Shown here piece after piece: positions 26,328 to 35,131 of a DNA stretch of 64,000 bases. Location of the stretch: assembly GCA_013215375.1 (NCBI GenBank), contig JABSRB010000022.1, positions 20,892 through 84,891 of the forward strand, read 5' to 3'. The position numbers were made by a program, and so were the translations under genes. The notes beneath the pieces were generated by a model. It had not been told where the DNA came from. It made no database searches and saw only the letters and a list, made by a program, of their open reading frames with translations. The stretch is from Oceanospirillaceae bacterium. GTDB taxonomy: Bacteria; Pseudomonadota; Gammaproteobacteria; Pseudomonadales; Balneatricaceae. Each line of letters begins with the position of its first letter. The stretch's first letter is position 1.

Positions 26328-27608
26328 TTAATCAATATTTGAGGAGAACAATTCTCTGAATACTGGATATATATCAGCACTAGTGCGAACTTGTTGCATG
26401 CAAAATTCCGTCTTAAAGCTGCGCTGTAATTTTTCGTATTCATACCATAAATTTTGATGGGCGCCTGAGGTTATTTCGACATAGGCAAAATATTGAATCA
26501 TCGGTAGTATTTTATCTTTTAAAAGGGTGTGACAAGTTTCCGAATCATTGTCCCAGTTATCGCCATCAGATGCCTGGGCGACATAAACATTGTATTGATC
26601 TTGGGGGAAGCGCTGTTCGATAATATCCGCTGCTAATTCTAGCGCGCTGGAGACGATGGTTCCTCCGGTCTCCCTTGAATAAAAAAACTCTTGTTCATCG
26701 ACTTCAGTAGCACGAGTGTGATGGCGAATGAAAAGTACTTCCGTGTGTTGATAGTTTCGTTGGATAAATAAATAAAGTAAAATGAAAAATCGCTTGGCGA
26801 GTTCTTTTACGTTCTGTGTCATCGACCCAGAGACGTCCATTATGCAAATAATAACGGCTTTAGTTGAAGGTATGGGAGTGCGCACATAATTGCGATAACG
26901 TAAATCGTAAGTATCTAAAAAGGGGACTCTTTTTTTATTTGCTTGTAACAGTGTTATTTGCGCCTTTAGCGCTTTGCGTTTTGCGCTGCTAATCTCATCC
27001 ACAGGTTCGCTCTCAAGCTGCCAGAGCTCTTTTCTTAGAGCGCTCAGTTCGTTGTTGGATGCGCCTGATAGTGCAATTCTTCTCGCGTAAGCGACGCGTA
27101 GGGAGCGGGTTAAATGCAGTTTTTCGGGAGAGCTATTACTGGTAAAACCGGCTTGATGTACCTCAAAACTAGCGGTACTTTTTAATTGTTTTTTGACCAG
27201 ATTGGGGAGTTCTAGCCCCTCGAACATAAAATCTAAAAATTCCTCTTGATTGATATGGAAAGTAAATTCGTCCTCGCCAATGCCCTCATTACTCGCATCT
27301 CCCGACCCCGAACCACCGGATCCGGCACCGCCAGGTGGGCGAGGAAATTCGTCCCCAGTAATAAACTCTTTATTGCCGGGATAGACTCTCGTTTGAGTGC
27401 CGCCTTTACCGTGTTGGAAAATAGGCTCAGCGGTACAGTCGCGGGCAATGGTAATATCTTCGCCTTGCTGAAGATCTTGAATGGAGCGTTTCTTTAAAGA
27501 CTCTTCAACGGCTTTTTTAATTTGCCGACGATAGCGCTTTAAGAAACGTTGTCTGTTAACCGCGCTTTTTTTCTTGCTGTTTAGGCGACGGTCGATGATA
27601 AAGCTCAT
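26328..27608 (-). CDS. yeaH: YeaH/DUF444 von Willebrand-type protein
   Basis: 426 residues. Basic N-terminus (RRLNSKKKSAVNRQRFLKRYRRQIKKAV), a glycine-rich low-complexity linker (about 85-105: PPGGAGSGGSGSGD), and a C-terminal vWA domain with the MIDAS motif IMDVSGSM (about 250-257). DUF444 proteins are always found with PrkA/YeaG and SpoVR. In enterics the set is RpoS-controlled and tied to stationary-phase and nitrogen stress; a phosphorylation target role is suggested but not settled. It follows yeaG after a 251-bp gap that contains a family B element. Confidence 0.93.
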   Translation of the reverse strand: MSFIIDRRLNSKKKSAVNRQRFLKRYRRQIKKAVEESLKKRSIQDLQQGEDITIARDCTAEPIFQHGKGGTQTRVYPGNKEFITGDEFPRPPGGAGSGGSGSGDASNEGIGEDEFTFHINQEEFLDFMFEGLELPNLVKKQLKSTASFEVHQAGFTSNSSPEKLHLTRSLRVAYARRIALSGASNNELSALRKELWQLESEPVDEISSAKRKALKAQITLLQANKKRVPFLDTYDLRYRNYVRTPIPSTKAVIICIMDVSGSMTQNVKELAKRFFILLYLFIQRNYQHTEVLFIRHHTRATEVDEQEFFYSRETGGTIVSSALELAADIIEQRFPQDQYNVYVAQASDGDNWDNDSETCHTLLKDKILPMIQYFAYVEITSGAHQNLWYEYEKLQRSFKTEFCMQQVRTSADIYPVFRELFSSNID

Positions 27609-27696
27609 ATTCCGTATTCCTATATTGGGCAGCTAGCATATAAGTGTCGTTGCAATAATGCTGGTATGCCTCGCATTTCGCTGCTGATGTATGGGT

Positions 27697-27858
27697 CTGA
27701 CGTCTGTCCCAGAATAGACTGATCTACTGCACACTAGCTTGTTTGGTTAAATTCAACGCTGATTCGCGATAAATAGCATGCTATTCGCCGACAATCATCG
27801 CTAACTTTTTCAGAAACAGTCTAGCCCGCTATCATCGCTATTCTCGGACTGCCTTTTA
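27697..27858 (-). repeat. Family B MITE-like repeat, copy 4 (reverse orientation), between yeaG and yeaH
   Basis: About 160 bp. Read on the minus strand it goes GGCAGTCCGAGAATAGCGAT ... GCGAATAGCATGCTATTT ... AGTAGATCAGTCTATTCTGG, matching 17967-18126 and 19149-19306. It splits a gene pair that is usually close together. Confidence 0.75.
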
Positions 27859-27859
27859 A

Positions 27860-29782
27860 TTATTGAGATTTTCTAACTCTGATATACCACTCCGAAAGCA
27901 ATCTGACTTGTTTTTCAGTGTAGCCGCGATTGACCATGCGTTTTACGAAATCAGCATGTTTGTCATTTTCGTCACTAGATGCTTTGGTATTAAATGAAAT
28001 GACCGGGAGTAAGTCTTCAGTGTTGGAAAACATTTTCTTTTCAATCACGGAGCGCATTTTTTCAAAGCTCATCCAAGAGGGGTTTTGACCTTCTCTATTC
28101 GCTCTTGAACGCAGTACAAAATTAACAATTTCATGACGAAAATCTTTGGGGTTACTAATACCGGCTGGTTTCTCTATTTTTTCAAGTTCGTCATTGATGA
28201 GCGCTCGGTTGAGCATGTCGCCCGTCTCAGGGTCGCGGTACTCTTGATCTTGGATCCAAAAATCGGCATAGGTCACATACCGATCAAAAACATTTTGCCC
28301 GTATTCCGAATATGATTCTAAATAAGCGGTTTGGATCTCTTTACCGAGAAGCTCAATGTATTTTGGAGAAATGTATTCTTTTATAAAACCGATATAGGTC
28401 TCTTGGAGCTCTTTTGGATACTGTTGTTGCTCAATTTCTTTCTCTAACACATACATTAAGTGTACCGGGTTAGCGGCTATTTCAGAGGAGTCAAAATTGA
28501 ATACTTTGGACAGTATTTTAAAAGCAAAACGGGTAGATAAGCCGGTCATCCCCTCATCTACTCCCGCATAGTCCTTATATTCTTGGATGGGTTTGGCCTT
28601 GGGATCGGTGTCTTTTAAATTTTCGCCATTATAGACGCGCATTTTAGAATATACATTGGAATTTTCCGGTACTTTTAAGCGAGATAACACGGAGAACTGA
28701 GCCAGCATATTCAGTGTGTCTGGTGCACAGGGGGATTTAGACAGAGAGCTATCTGCCAAAAGCTTTTGGTAGATTTTAACTTCTTCAGACACCCGTAAGC
28801 AGTAAGGGATTTTAACGATGTTAACCCGGTCAATAAATGCTTCGTTAGTCTTGTTGTTTTTAAAAGTTTGCCATTCTGACTCGTTTGAGTGCGCTAAAAT
28901 AATACCGGTAAAAGGAATGGAACCCATGCCTTCAGTACCGTTGTAATTTCCCTCTTGGGTTGCGGTTAGCAGTGGGTGCAAAACTTTAATCGGAGCTTTA
29001 AACATCTCTACAAACTCCATGATGCCCTGGTTTGCTCGACACAACGCACCGGAGAAACTGTAGGCATCTGGATCTTGTTGTGGGTATTCTTCCAGTTTAC
29101 GGATATCGATTTTCCCGACCAGGCTGGAGATGTCTTGGTTATTATCATCGCCAGGTTCTGTCTTGGCGATACCAATTTGATTGAGTATAGAAGGGTAGAG
29201 CTTGATCACTGTGAAATTTTCAATATCGCCATCGTATTCATTTAAACGCTTAACGGCCCAGGGCGATATAACACCTTTTAAATATCTGCTGGGAATACCG
29301 TATTCCTCTTCCAGTATCTGTGCATCTTCAGTGGGGTTGAATAAGCCTAGAGGGGATTCAAATACAGGGGAGCCTTTAATGGCGTAAAAGGGAATGTTTT
29401 CCATTAGCTCTTTAATTTTTTCAGCGATAGAAGATTTTCCTCCACCTACCGGGCCCAGTAAATAGAGAATTTGCTTGCGCTCTTCCAGTCCTTGGGCGGC
29501 GTGTCGAAAGTATGCAACGATGTTTTCAATCGCCTCCTCAGCGCCGTAAAATTGATCAAAACTGGCGTAGCGTTTAATAACTTTATTGGAAAATATGCGG
29601 CTTAGTGTAGGGTCTTTAGCGGTATCTACTAAAGTGGGTTCGCCAATGGCTTTGAGTAAACGTTCAGCCGCACTGGCGTATGTTTCAGGCTTGTCTCTGC
29701 AAAGTTGCAAATATTGCTGCAGGGTCATTTCTTCCTGAGTAGTAGATTGAAAACGGTTCTGGTAGCGCTCGAAGATACTCAT
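27860..29782 (-). CDS. yeaG: PrkA-family serine protein kinase / AAA+ ATPase (YeaG)
   Basis: 640 residues from the ATG at 29782 (MSIFERYQNRF, like YeaG MNIFDHY..); the frame opens three codons earlier at a GTG. An AGGTGA ribosome site precedes. An AAA+ core with Walker A GPVGGGKSS (about 110-118) occupies the first half, and the PrkA kinase-like domain the C-terminal third (VSRFAFKILSK region and after). YeaG is a stationary-phase kinase in E. coli. First gene of yeaG-yeaH-spoVR. Confidence 0.95.
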   Translation of the reverse strand: MSIFERYQNRFQSTTQEEMTLQQYLQLCRDKPETYASAAERLLKAIGEPTLVDTAKDPTLSRIFSNKVIKRYASFDQFYGAEEAIENIVAYFRHAAQGLEERKQILYLLGPVGGGKSSIAEKIKELMENIPFYAIKGSPVFESPLGLFNPTEDAQILEEEYGIPSRYLKGVISPWAVKRLNEYDGDIENFTVIKLYPSILNQIGIAKTEPGDDNNQDISSLVGKIDIRKLEEYPQQDPDAYSFSGALCRANQGIMEFVEMFKAPIKVLHPLLTATQEGNYNGTEGMGSIPFTGIILAHSNESEWQTFKNNKTNEAFIDRVNIVKIPYCLRVSEEVKIYQKLLADSSLSKSPCAPDTLNMLAQFSVLSRLKVPENSNVYSKMRVYNGENLKDTDPKAKPIQEYKDYAGVDEGMTGLSTRFAFKILSKVFNFDSSEIAANPVHLMYVLEKEIEQQQYPKELQETYIGFIKEYISPKYIELLGKEIQTAYLESYSEYGQNVFDRYVTYADFWIQDQEYRDPETGDMLNRALINDELEKIEKPAGISNPKDFRHEIVNFVLRSRANREGQNPSWMSFEKMRSVIEKKMFSNTEDLLPVISFNTKASSDENDKHADFVKRMVNRGYTEKQVRLLSEWYIRVRKSQ

Positions 29783-29791
29783 CATGATCAC

Positions 29792-30595
29792 CTGCTATTC
29801 TATTGAGTGGAGTATTATGTGCTCACCTGTAGTGAGCCTTACAGTGATGTGAGTGAGGTAAATAATCAGTTTTATATGACTATCTATACCCGTTTTAAAT
29901 ATTCCTGTGTCGAAATTACTATTCTCACTATAGTCTAAAAAATGTTATTCGGTATGAATAAACCAACAGTAAAATTTAATATTTACAATATGAATGTTGG
30001 CATTCTTAGGGTAAAAAATCATATTTGAAAAAGTACACTGAGTGAAAAAATCGTTAACTTTTTTAATACTATACAACTAAATTTAAGGTTAAGAAGTGAG
30101 TAAATTGACTATAAGTTATTGACATCTAAGCATGATAATAGTTCCGGCAAAGCTAGCTGCTGTTAGCTGTATCTTGGTCTGTTGAGCGAGCTTTACAGTT
30201 GGGCCCGTCCAATCCTATAAGTGTCAACTGGCATATTATAGTGAGGTTTTGTCCTCATGTTTTCTCTAAATGGTAGTTGCGATAAATTGCTAAAGTGCTT
30301 TCGTTGACCTTAATAAGAACGCTAATTAATATCTAATGGATCTTGAACTCGTCGCTGTTGGTATTCTAGGTCAAAATCCTAGAGTGAAAATACCGCTATA
30401 TATTGATGAATTCCAACCAGCTTTTCTGTGCTAAGTATTTAAAAATAAAGATGAACTTATTAATATTTTGGTGGTTTAAATATAGCAATAAGTGTTTTAT
30501 AAAAGCGAAAGCTTTAGTGTAAATAGAGATACTGCTTTGGGTCATTAAGCAGTATAATTCCACTAAATTTATATCTAATAGAGTGTCAGGGTCTT
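29792..30595. other. Long gap between yeaG and the L,D-transpeptidase gene
   Basis: About 800 bp of AT-rich DNA with no convincing reading frame, tRNA or copy of repeats A-C. It should hold the divergent promoters of yeaG and of the L,D-transpeptidase gene. Near the right end ACTGCTT (30531-30537) and AAGCAGT (30548-30554) form an inverted repeat overlapping TATAAT (30553-30558), a possible operator/-10. A small hairpin (GCTCAC CTGTA GTGAGC) lies at about 29821-29837. Confidence 0.6.
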
Positions 30596-31789
30596 ATGCG
30601 AGTTCTATCTTTAACGGTTTCTTTTTTGTTGCTTAGTTGTGCGTCTCTCTCTCACGCCGCTCAAGATTACGGTGTGTCCAAAGGTAATGAAGAGTTGCTT
30701 TTAAAGGGTTTTGAGTCAATCGCGGAGCAAAATTTTGATGTCGCTTTAGAGCAGATGAAGCAGTTGGTCGATATAAGACCGGACTTTCGTCTTGCCCAAC
30801 TTGTTTATGCCGATTTATTAATTGCACAAGTTACGCCTCTGTCACAAGTAGGCAATAATTTTACGGGGATTGAGCAGAAGAAATTACAAGGTCTGATTGA
30901 CGAGGCGAAAGCACGCATTAGGTTACGAAAAACGATGCCCGCTGCAGATTTGATTCCCAAAGATATCGTACTGCTAAGTGATAAACAAAAATATGTGATA
31001 GTACAGGACATGAGTCTCTCGCGGCTATTTGTGTTTGAAAATAGAGATGGGGTACCTTATTTAATCAAAGATTATTATGCCTCTCATGGTCAAGGTGGTG
31101 TCGATAAACGCCGACAGGGGGACAAAAAATCACCCGTGGGCGTGTATTTCACAACAGGGCGTTTATTAGATGAAAACCTGCCTGAGAGATATGGTGCAGG
31201 AGCGTTACCATTAAACTACCCCAATGCTTGGGATTACCGCAATAAACGAACTGGTAATGGTATTTGGTTACATGGCTCGCCGATAGACACTTACAGTCGC
31301 CCACCGATGGCTAGTTTGGGTTGTTTGTCTTTGACCAATCCGGATTTTCAAGAAGTCGACGAAATGATTAAAAACGGCACGCCAATGATCTTAGGTGAAA
31401 ATTTACAATGGATCTCGCGTACGGCTTGGAAGCAGCAGCAGCAGGAAATGGTTGCGGTGATTAAAAGCTGGGAGGGGGATTGGGAGAGTTTAGACTATAC
31501 TCGTTATATACAGCACTATTCAAAGAAGTTCAGTGACGGTAAAAAAAGCTATCAAGCATTTGCCGCGCATAAAAAACGTGTCAATAGTTCCAAGTCCTTT
31601 ATAGAAATTGGACTCAAAGATTTGAATATATTTACTTATCCTGACACGGATTTAATGGTCGTTTCATTTAATCAACAATACAAATCAAGTAACTATAAAG
31701 GTTCAGGCCTAAAGCGACAATATTGGCAAAAGGAAGCGGATAGCTGGAAAATTGCCTATGAAGGCGCGCCTTCCATGGGTATTCCTTAG
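30596..31789 (+). CDS. L,D-transpeptidase (YkuD) with a C-terminal Cds6/NTF2-like domain
   Basis: 397 residues. Signal sequence 1-21 (cleavage after SHA; LLLSC could alternatively be read as a lipobox). An N-terminal helical segment resembling a tetratrico-like unit (30-110) is followed by the YkuD catalytic domain (130-275) with His226 (WLHGSP) and nucleophile Cys243 (MASLGCLSL). The C-terminal ~110 residues (285-395, from SWEGDWESLDY) are an NTF2-like domain also present in the next two genes. YkuD enzymes make 3-3 crosslinks or attach proteins to peptidoglycan in the periplasm. The exact activity cannot be told from sequence. Confidence 0.88.
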   Translation: MRVLSLTVSFLLLSCASLSHAAQDYGVSKGNEELLLKGFESIAEQNFDVALEQMKQLVDIRPDFRLAQLVYADLLIAQVTPLSQVGNNFTGIEQKKLQGLIDEAKARIRLRKTMPAADLIPKDIVLLSDKQKYVIVQDMSLSRLFVFENRDGVPYLIKDYYASHGQGGVDKRRQGDKKSPVGVYFTTGRLLDENLPERYGAGALPLNYPNAWDYRNKRTGNGIWLHGSPIDTYSRPPMASLGCLSLTNPDFQEVDEMIKNGTPMILGENLQWISRTAWKQQQQEMVAVIKSWEGDWESLDYTRYIQHYSKKFSDGKKSYQAFAAHKKRVNSSKSFIEIGLKDLNIFTYPDTDLMVVSFNQQYKSSNYKGSGLKRQYWQKEADSWKIAYEGAPSMGIP

Positions 31790-31802
31790 TCTACATAGCG
31801 TA

Positions 31803-31850
31803 GCGATGAATTAGGCGGATATTAATTCATCAATAGTTAATTGCCCGCAG
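31803..31850 (+). repeat. Degenerate fragment of family A repeat
   Basis: GATGAATTAGGCGGATATTA ATTCATCAATAGTTAATT resembles the left half of family A (GATGAATTAGGCGGAGCCTA...). The right half is missing. It sits in the 97-bp gap before the next gene. Confidence 0.5.
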
Positions 31851-31886
31851 CTTGCACTTAGGGCTTGGCTTAGTTCTTTAAACTTA

Positions 31887-33392
31887 ATGGATTGGAAAGT
31901 GGCATTGCAAAATTTATCAAATCAGCAAAGCATTGTAAGAACGGATTTTACCTTAAAATACTACCAAGTCGATGAACTGTTAAAAGCACATCAGAAATTG
32001 AAAATTAATGGCGCCCAAAGTCAGGAGTTTATGCGTAGTTGGTTTGATTTCTCTCTAGTGCGTGGCGATACTATTATTCCCTGGCTAGCGGGTGACTTTA
32101 AAGCTTTCTTAAAAATGTTTAGTCACGTATTTAAACAGTCAGTAGAAGATTCAAAGGCTTTGACTGCTTGTCTTAATAGCCGAAAAAAACCTGAAAAAGT
32201 CATCATTACTATCAATATCAATGCGGTAGCAGCAGCTCAGATCTCTTTGTTGCTAGATGCAATCACTCCTAAAGATTTACAGCAGGTACCACTACTAGAA
32301 GAAAGTGCTGATGTCAGCTGTGCCAATGAAAAACTCGCTAATATTGTTATTTGGTCACCACAAGGTGAGCATGCGCTAACAAGCTATGATTCTATATTGG
32401 CTGTTTTTAGCGCGACACTCGATGTCGGTGGTGTGAAAGCCCCTGTTGTCACTGCTGCTGCTAGTAGAAAGTTGCCTATCGGGATAGCAGTGGTATTGAC
32501 GATCGGGTTAGTCGGTTTTTATTGGCACTATAATCAAGATGCTGAGATCCAGGAAAACGTTGTTTCAACTCCAGAGTCTGTATCCATAGAGAATCAAGCA
32601 GTGGCTGTGCCTGTTATTGAACAGGCGACCAAAGATTCGATTGCAGATGATGGCGAGAGTGAAGTTGAAAGTGAGGAGATTAAGTCAGAGACACTAAGTA
32701 TGGATGAAAATACTCATACTGAGCAAGATTCGCAACTATCTACACCTCCCAATGTCATGCTTAAACCTGCTATAGCTGGCACAGATCTGGAAAGTGAGAA
32801 TAGTAGCCAATTAACGGATGTTGCTAGCGGTACAGATGAAAAGCCTGCTCAGAGTAATGCTGCTAATGAAAGCGGTACAGTTATAGCTGACAAGGCTATT
32901 TCGCGTGTCAGTGGTGAAAAAGTAAAAATTGTAGCAGCCAGTACAGTGCCTGTTATCAATGTAGGCTCTAGCATCAAAACACATCAGCAGGCATCGGCTA
33001 GTGATCTAGCAGATGAGGCTAATAAACCTTTGAGTCAGAATCGACAGGTAGATTTAGTGGTCGCCGCTTGGGTGGATGCATGGCAGCAGCAAAAGTTTGA
33101 TGATTATAGTCGCCATTATATTGATACTTTCAGTGCAAAAAAGAGCTTAACCCATGCCCAGTGGTTAGATTGGCGTCGCAAGCGCATTGAAAAACCTAGC
33201 TGGATTAAATTATCTTTTTCTAATATCAAACATTTGGAAAATACTGAGCCTGATGTGCACAGTATCACTTTTACTTTGATTTACTCATCGCCTAATTATA
33301 AAGACAAGACCTTTAAAAGATTGAGTTTTAAGCAAGTGAATAACGCATTTAAAATTATTAGCGAAGAGAATTTACAAGTGACTAAAATCTAG
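31887..33392 (+). CDS. Single-pass membrane protein with C-terminal Cds6/NTF2-like domain
   Basis: 501 residues. Not a family I can name as a whole. A cytoplasmic N-terminal domain (1-185) is followed by a transmembrane helix (about 195-213), a long acidic/Ser-Thr-rich disordered linker (215-385), and a C-terminal domain (388-498) in the periplasm. That domain (VAAWVDAWQQQKFDDYSRHY, HAQWLDWRRKRIEKPSWIKL) is shared with the upstream L,D-transpeptidase and the downstream lipoprotein. Same strand as the transpeptidase with a 97-bp gap. The inference is a partner in the same cell-wall function. The ATG at 31887 is the first in frame. Confidence 0.75.
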   Translation: MDWKVALQNLSNQQSIVRTDFTLKYYQVDELLKAHQKLKINGAQSQEFMRSWFDFSLVRGDTIIPWLAGDFKAFLKMFSHVFKQSVEDSKALTACLNSRKKPEKVIITININAVAAAQISLLLDAITPKDLQQVPLLEESADVSCANEKLANIVIWSPQGEHALTSYDSILAVFSATLDVGGVKAPVVTAAASRKLPIGIAVVLTIGLVGFYWHYNQDAEIQENVVSTPESVSIENQAVAVPVIEQATKDSIADDGESEVESEEIKSETLSMDENTHTEQDSQLSTPPNVMLKPAIAGTDLESENSSQLTDVASGTDEKPAQSNAANESGTVIADKAISRVSGEKVKIVAASTVPVINVGSSIKTHQQASASDLADEANKPLSQNRQVDLVVAAWVDAWQQQKFDDYSRHYIDTFSAKKSLTHAQWLDWRRKRIEKPSWIKLSFSNIKHLENTEPDVHSITFTLIYSSPNYKDKTFKRLSFKQVNNAFKIISEENLQVTKI

Positions 33393-33410
33393 GGATTTAT
33401 CGGCACAAAA

Positions 33411-33436
33411 AAGGAGAGCAATTGCTCTCCTTTTTT
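33411..33436. terminator. Bidirectional terminator between two convergent genes
   Basis: AAGGAGAGCA ATTGCTCTCC TTTTTT; a perfect palindromic stem with A-run on the left and T-run on the right, so it works for both strands. Confidence 0.93.
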
Positions 33437-33491
33437 ATGCACAGGATGTGCGGTATAGCGCGGTGGTTTTTCGCGTATTCTTATACCTTAT

Positions 33492-34925
33492 TTAAATGTT
33501 CTGCTCTTTGCTGATCAACCATCTGCTGCCCACTTTCTTCAGAGTTAAACGCTTGTTGGTTTGATCTTTATAAGTGTTGGCTTGATACTTTTGCAGGAAG
33601 GTCACTTCAATTAGGTTCTGGGCAATTCTAGTGCTTTTAATATTTGAAAGCCTAATTTTTATAAAAGCAGGTTTGGTGAGACGGTCTGTACGCTGTGCTC
33701 TCCACTGCGCATGTCTCATGCTTGATTTAGGTGTGTAGTTCTCTACATACGAGCCAAGATACGCGCTAACGTTCTGCGATGTCCAAGTCCAGCTCCAGCG
33801 ATTGACTGCTTTAATAGCGGCAAGTGTTGAGCTCCCAGGTGCTTTTCCTGTTTTAGAGGGCGTTTTGTTATCCGCTATAACAACGCTCTTTCTAGCACTT
33901 GGCTTCACCACCGGCTTGCTTGGCTTGATTTTTAGCTTAGCGATCTCATTAACGGGATCAGGATCGTTGATCGCAGGTAGTGGCAGTTCTACTTTTTTCT
34001 TTACCGAGGCAACAATAACAGGCTTGACTACTTTGACTGTCGGCGCAGGCTTTGTGGTGACCGCTTTTCTGGCTGAAAGGGCAGAAGGTGCAAGGCTAGT
34101 GTTAATAGAATTGTCCGCTATGCTGGTGCTTAAGCTAGCTGTGGCTATAGCAGGTAGGCTCGGTGTTGAAATTCTTCTTAGTACCACCAATTTAGGTGTG
34201 AGTTTTTTATCCGAATCTAAATCTAATGCTCTGTTGTAGGCAAGGGATGCTACCGATGCGTACACTTCTCTTAAGTTCTCATTGACTTGGGCGTAGCTAG
34301 GATGTGTTGAGAAAGCCAGTAGTAATGTCTCAATCGCCTTTCCGTAATCGCCTTGGTCGGAATAGATAACCGCCAAATTGTTATATAGCTCAGGGGAAGT
34401 CGGGTGGCGCGAAATTGCATTTTTAAGCAATGCTTCGGCCTCTTTCGACTCGCCCATATTATTGAGCACTAAGCCTTTGGTCAGCTCGGCTTCTAAATTT
34501 TGTGGGTGCTGGGCGAGGAAGTTATTAATAGAAGCCATGGCGGTGCGGTGATCGCCTCGTTGCGTGAGCGCTTCTATGCGTATTAATTCGGGGTCACTGG
34601 CAGCAGGGTTTCTGACTAACAAAGCGGTATTAGATGCTTTTGCTGTAGGGGCTGCAGCATTGGGGTTTTCTTTAATCGTCTTCAACCAGGTTTTAATATC
34701 AGACAGTTTGGAGTTCATCCAAGCTTCTGTATTGGGGTTGCTGACGGTTGCCACTGTAGTGCTATTGTTGCCCTGCGAGTTTTTGTTACAGCTGTAATCG
34801 CTGGATTCACCGCCATTACGACAGTATCCCTGATTGTCAGTGTTTGACTCTAGTTTGTTGGCGCTGCAGCCGGTGGCGATGATCGCTGTGATTAATACCG
34901 TTAAATTTCTTCGTTTAAAATCCAT
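33492..34925 (-). CDS. TPR lipoprotein with C-terminal Cds6/NTF2-like domain
   Basis: 477 residues from the ATG at 34925 (MDFKRRNLTV..); a GTG three codons earlier is also open. Lipobox IIATGC gives Cys20. Three or so tetratricopeptide repeats lie at about 105-225 (..GDHRTAMASINNFLAQHPQN.., NNLAVIYSDQGDYGKAIETL). A Pro/Lys/Val-rich linker follows. The last ~110 residues (AVNRWSWTWTSQNVSAYLGS, HAQWRAQRTDRLTKPAFIKI) are the same domain as in the two genes to the left. It is convergent with them across a shared terminator. The role is inferred as an envelope scaffold. Confidence 0.8.
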   Translation of the reverse strand: MDFKRRNLTVLITAIIATGCSANKLESNTDNQGYCRNGGESSDYSCNKNSQGNNSTTVATVSNPNTEAWMNSKLSDIKTWLKTIKENPNAAAPTAKASNTALLVRNPAASDPELIRIEALTQRGDHRTAMASINNFLAQHPQNLEAELTKGLVLNNMGESKEAEALLKNAISRHPTSPELYNNLAVIYSDQGDYGKAIETLLLAFSTHPSYAQVNENLREVYASVASLAYNRALDLDSDKKLTPKLVVLRRISTPSLPAIATASLSTSIADNSINTSLAPSALSARKAVTTKPAPTVKVVKPVIVASVKKKVELPLPAINDPDPVNEIAKLKIKPSKPVVKPSARKSVVIADNKTPSKTGKAPGSSTLAAIKAVNRWSWTWTSQNVSAYLGSYVENYTPKSSMRHAQWRAQRTDRLTKPAFIKIRLSNIKSTRIAQNLIEVTFLQKYQANTYKDQTNKRLTLKKVGSRWLISKEQNI

Positions 34926-35097
34926 GAAAAGCACATTATATCCGTAAAGAGGGAAAGTATTTAGAACTAAAAATTGACTTGTCTACCGCGTATTCCCCAA
35001 CAAGTTAATTTGTACCAGTTCCTGTAGTAGGCTCATAGTATCTGTGTAAAAACTAAGAGTAAAGTACTTGCTATTTATTAACCAAAAGCGATAGCGA

Positions 35098-35123
35098 CGC
35101 CACTAATAAATTTATTAGTGGCG
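35098..35123. terminator. Hairpin downstream of purD
   Basis: CGCCACTAATAAA TTTATTAGTGGCG, a perfect 13-bp palindrome 9 bp beyond the purD stop. No strong T-run, so terminator function is likely but not certain. Confidence 0.65.
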
Positions 35124-35131
35124 CGAGCGAA

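Noticed and set aside
26315..26443. A 43-residue N-terminal extension of the SpoVR protein
   Set aside because: It overlaps the yeaH coding end and does not match the family; ATG at 26314 has a GAGATAA site.
33802..34239. A 145-codon plus-strand frame opposite the TPR lipoprotein gene
   Set aside because: It is the antisense of the Pro/Lys/Val-rich linker, giving an artificial Leu/Thr/Gly-rich sequence; no ribosome site.
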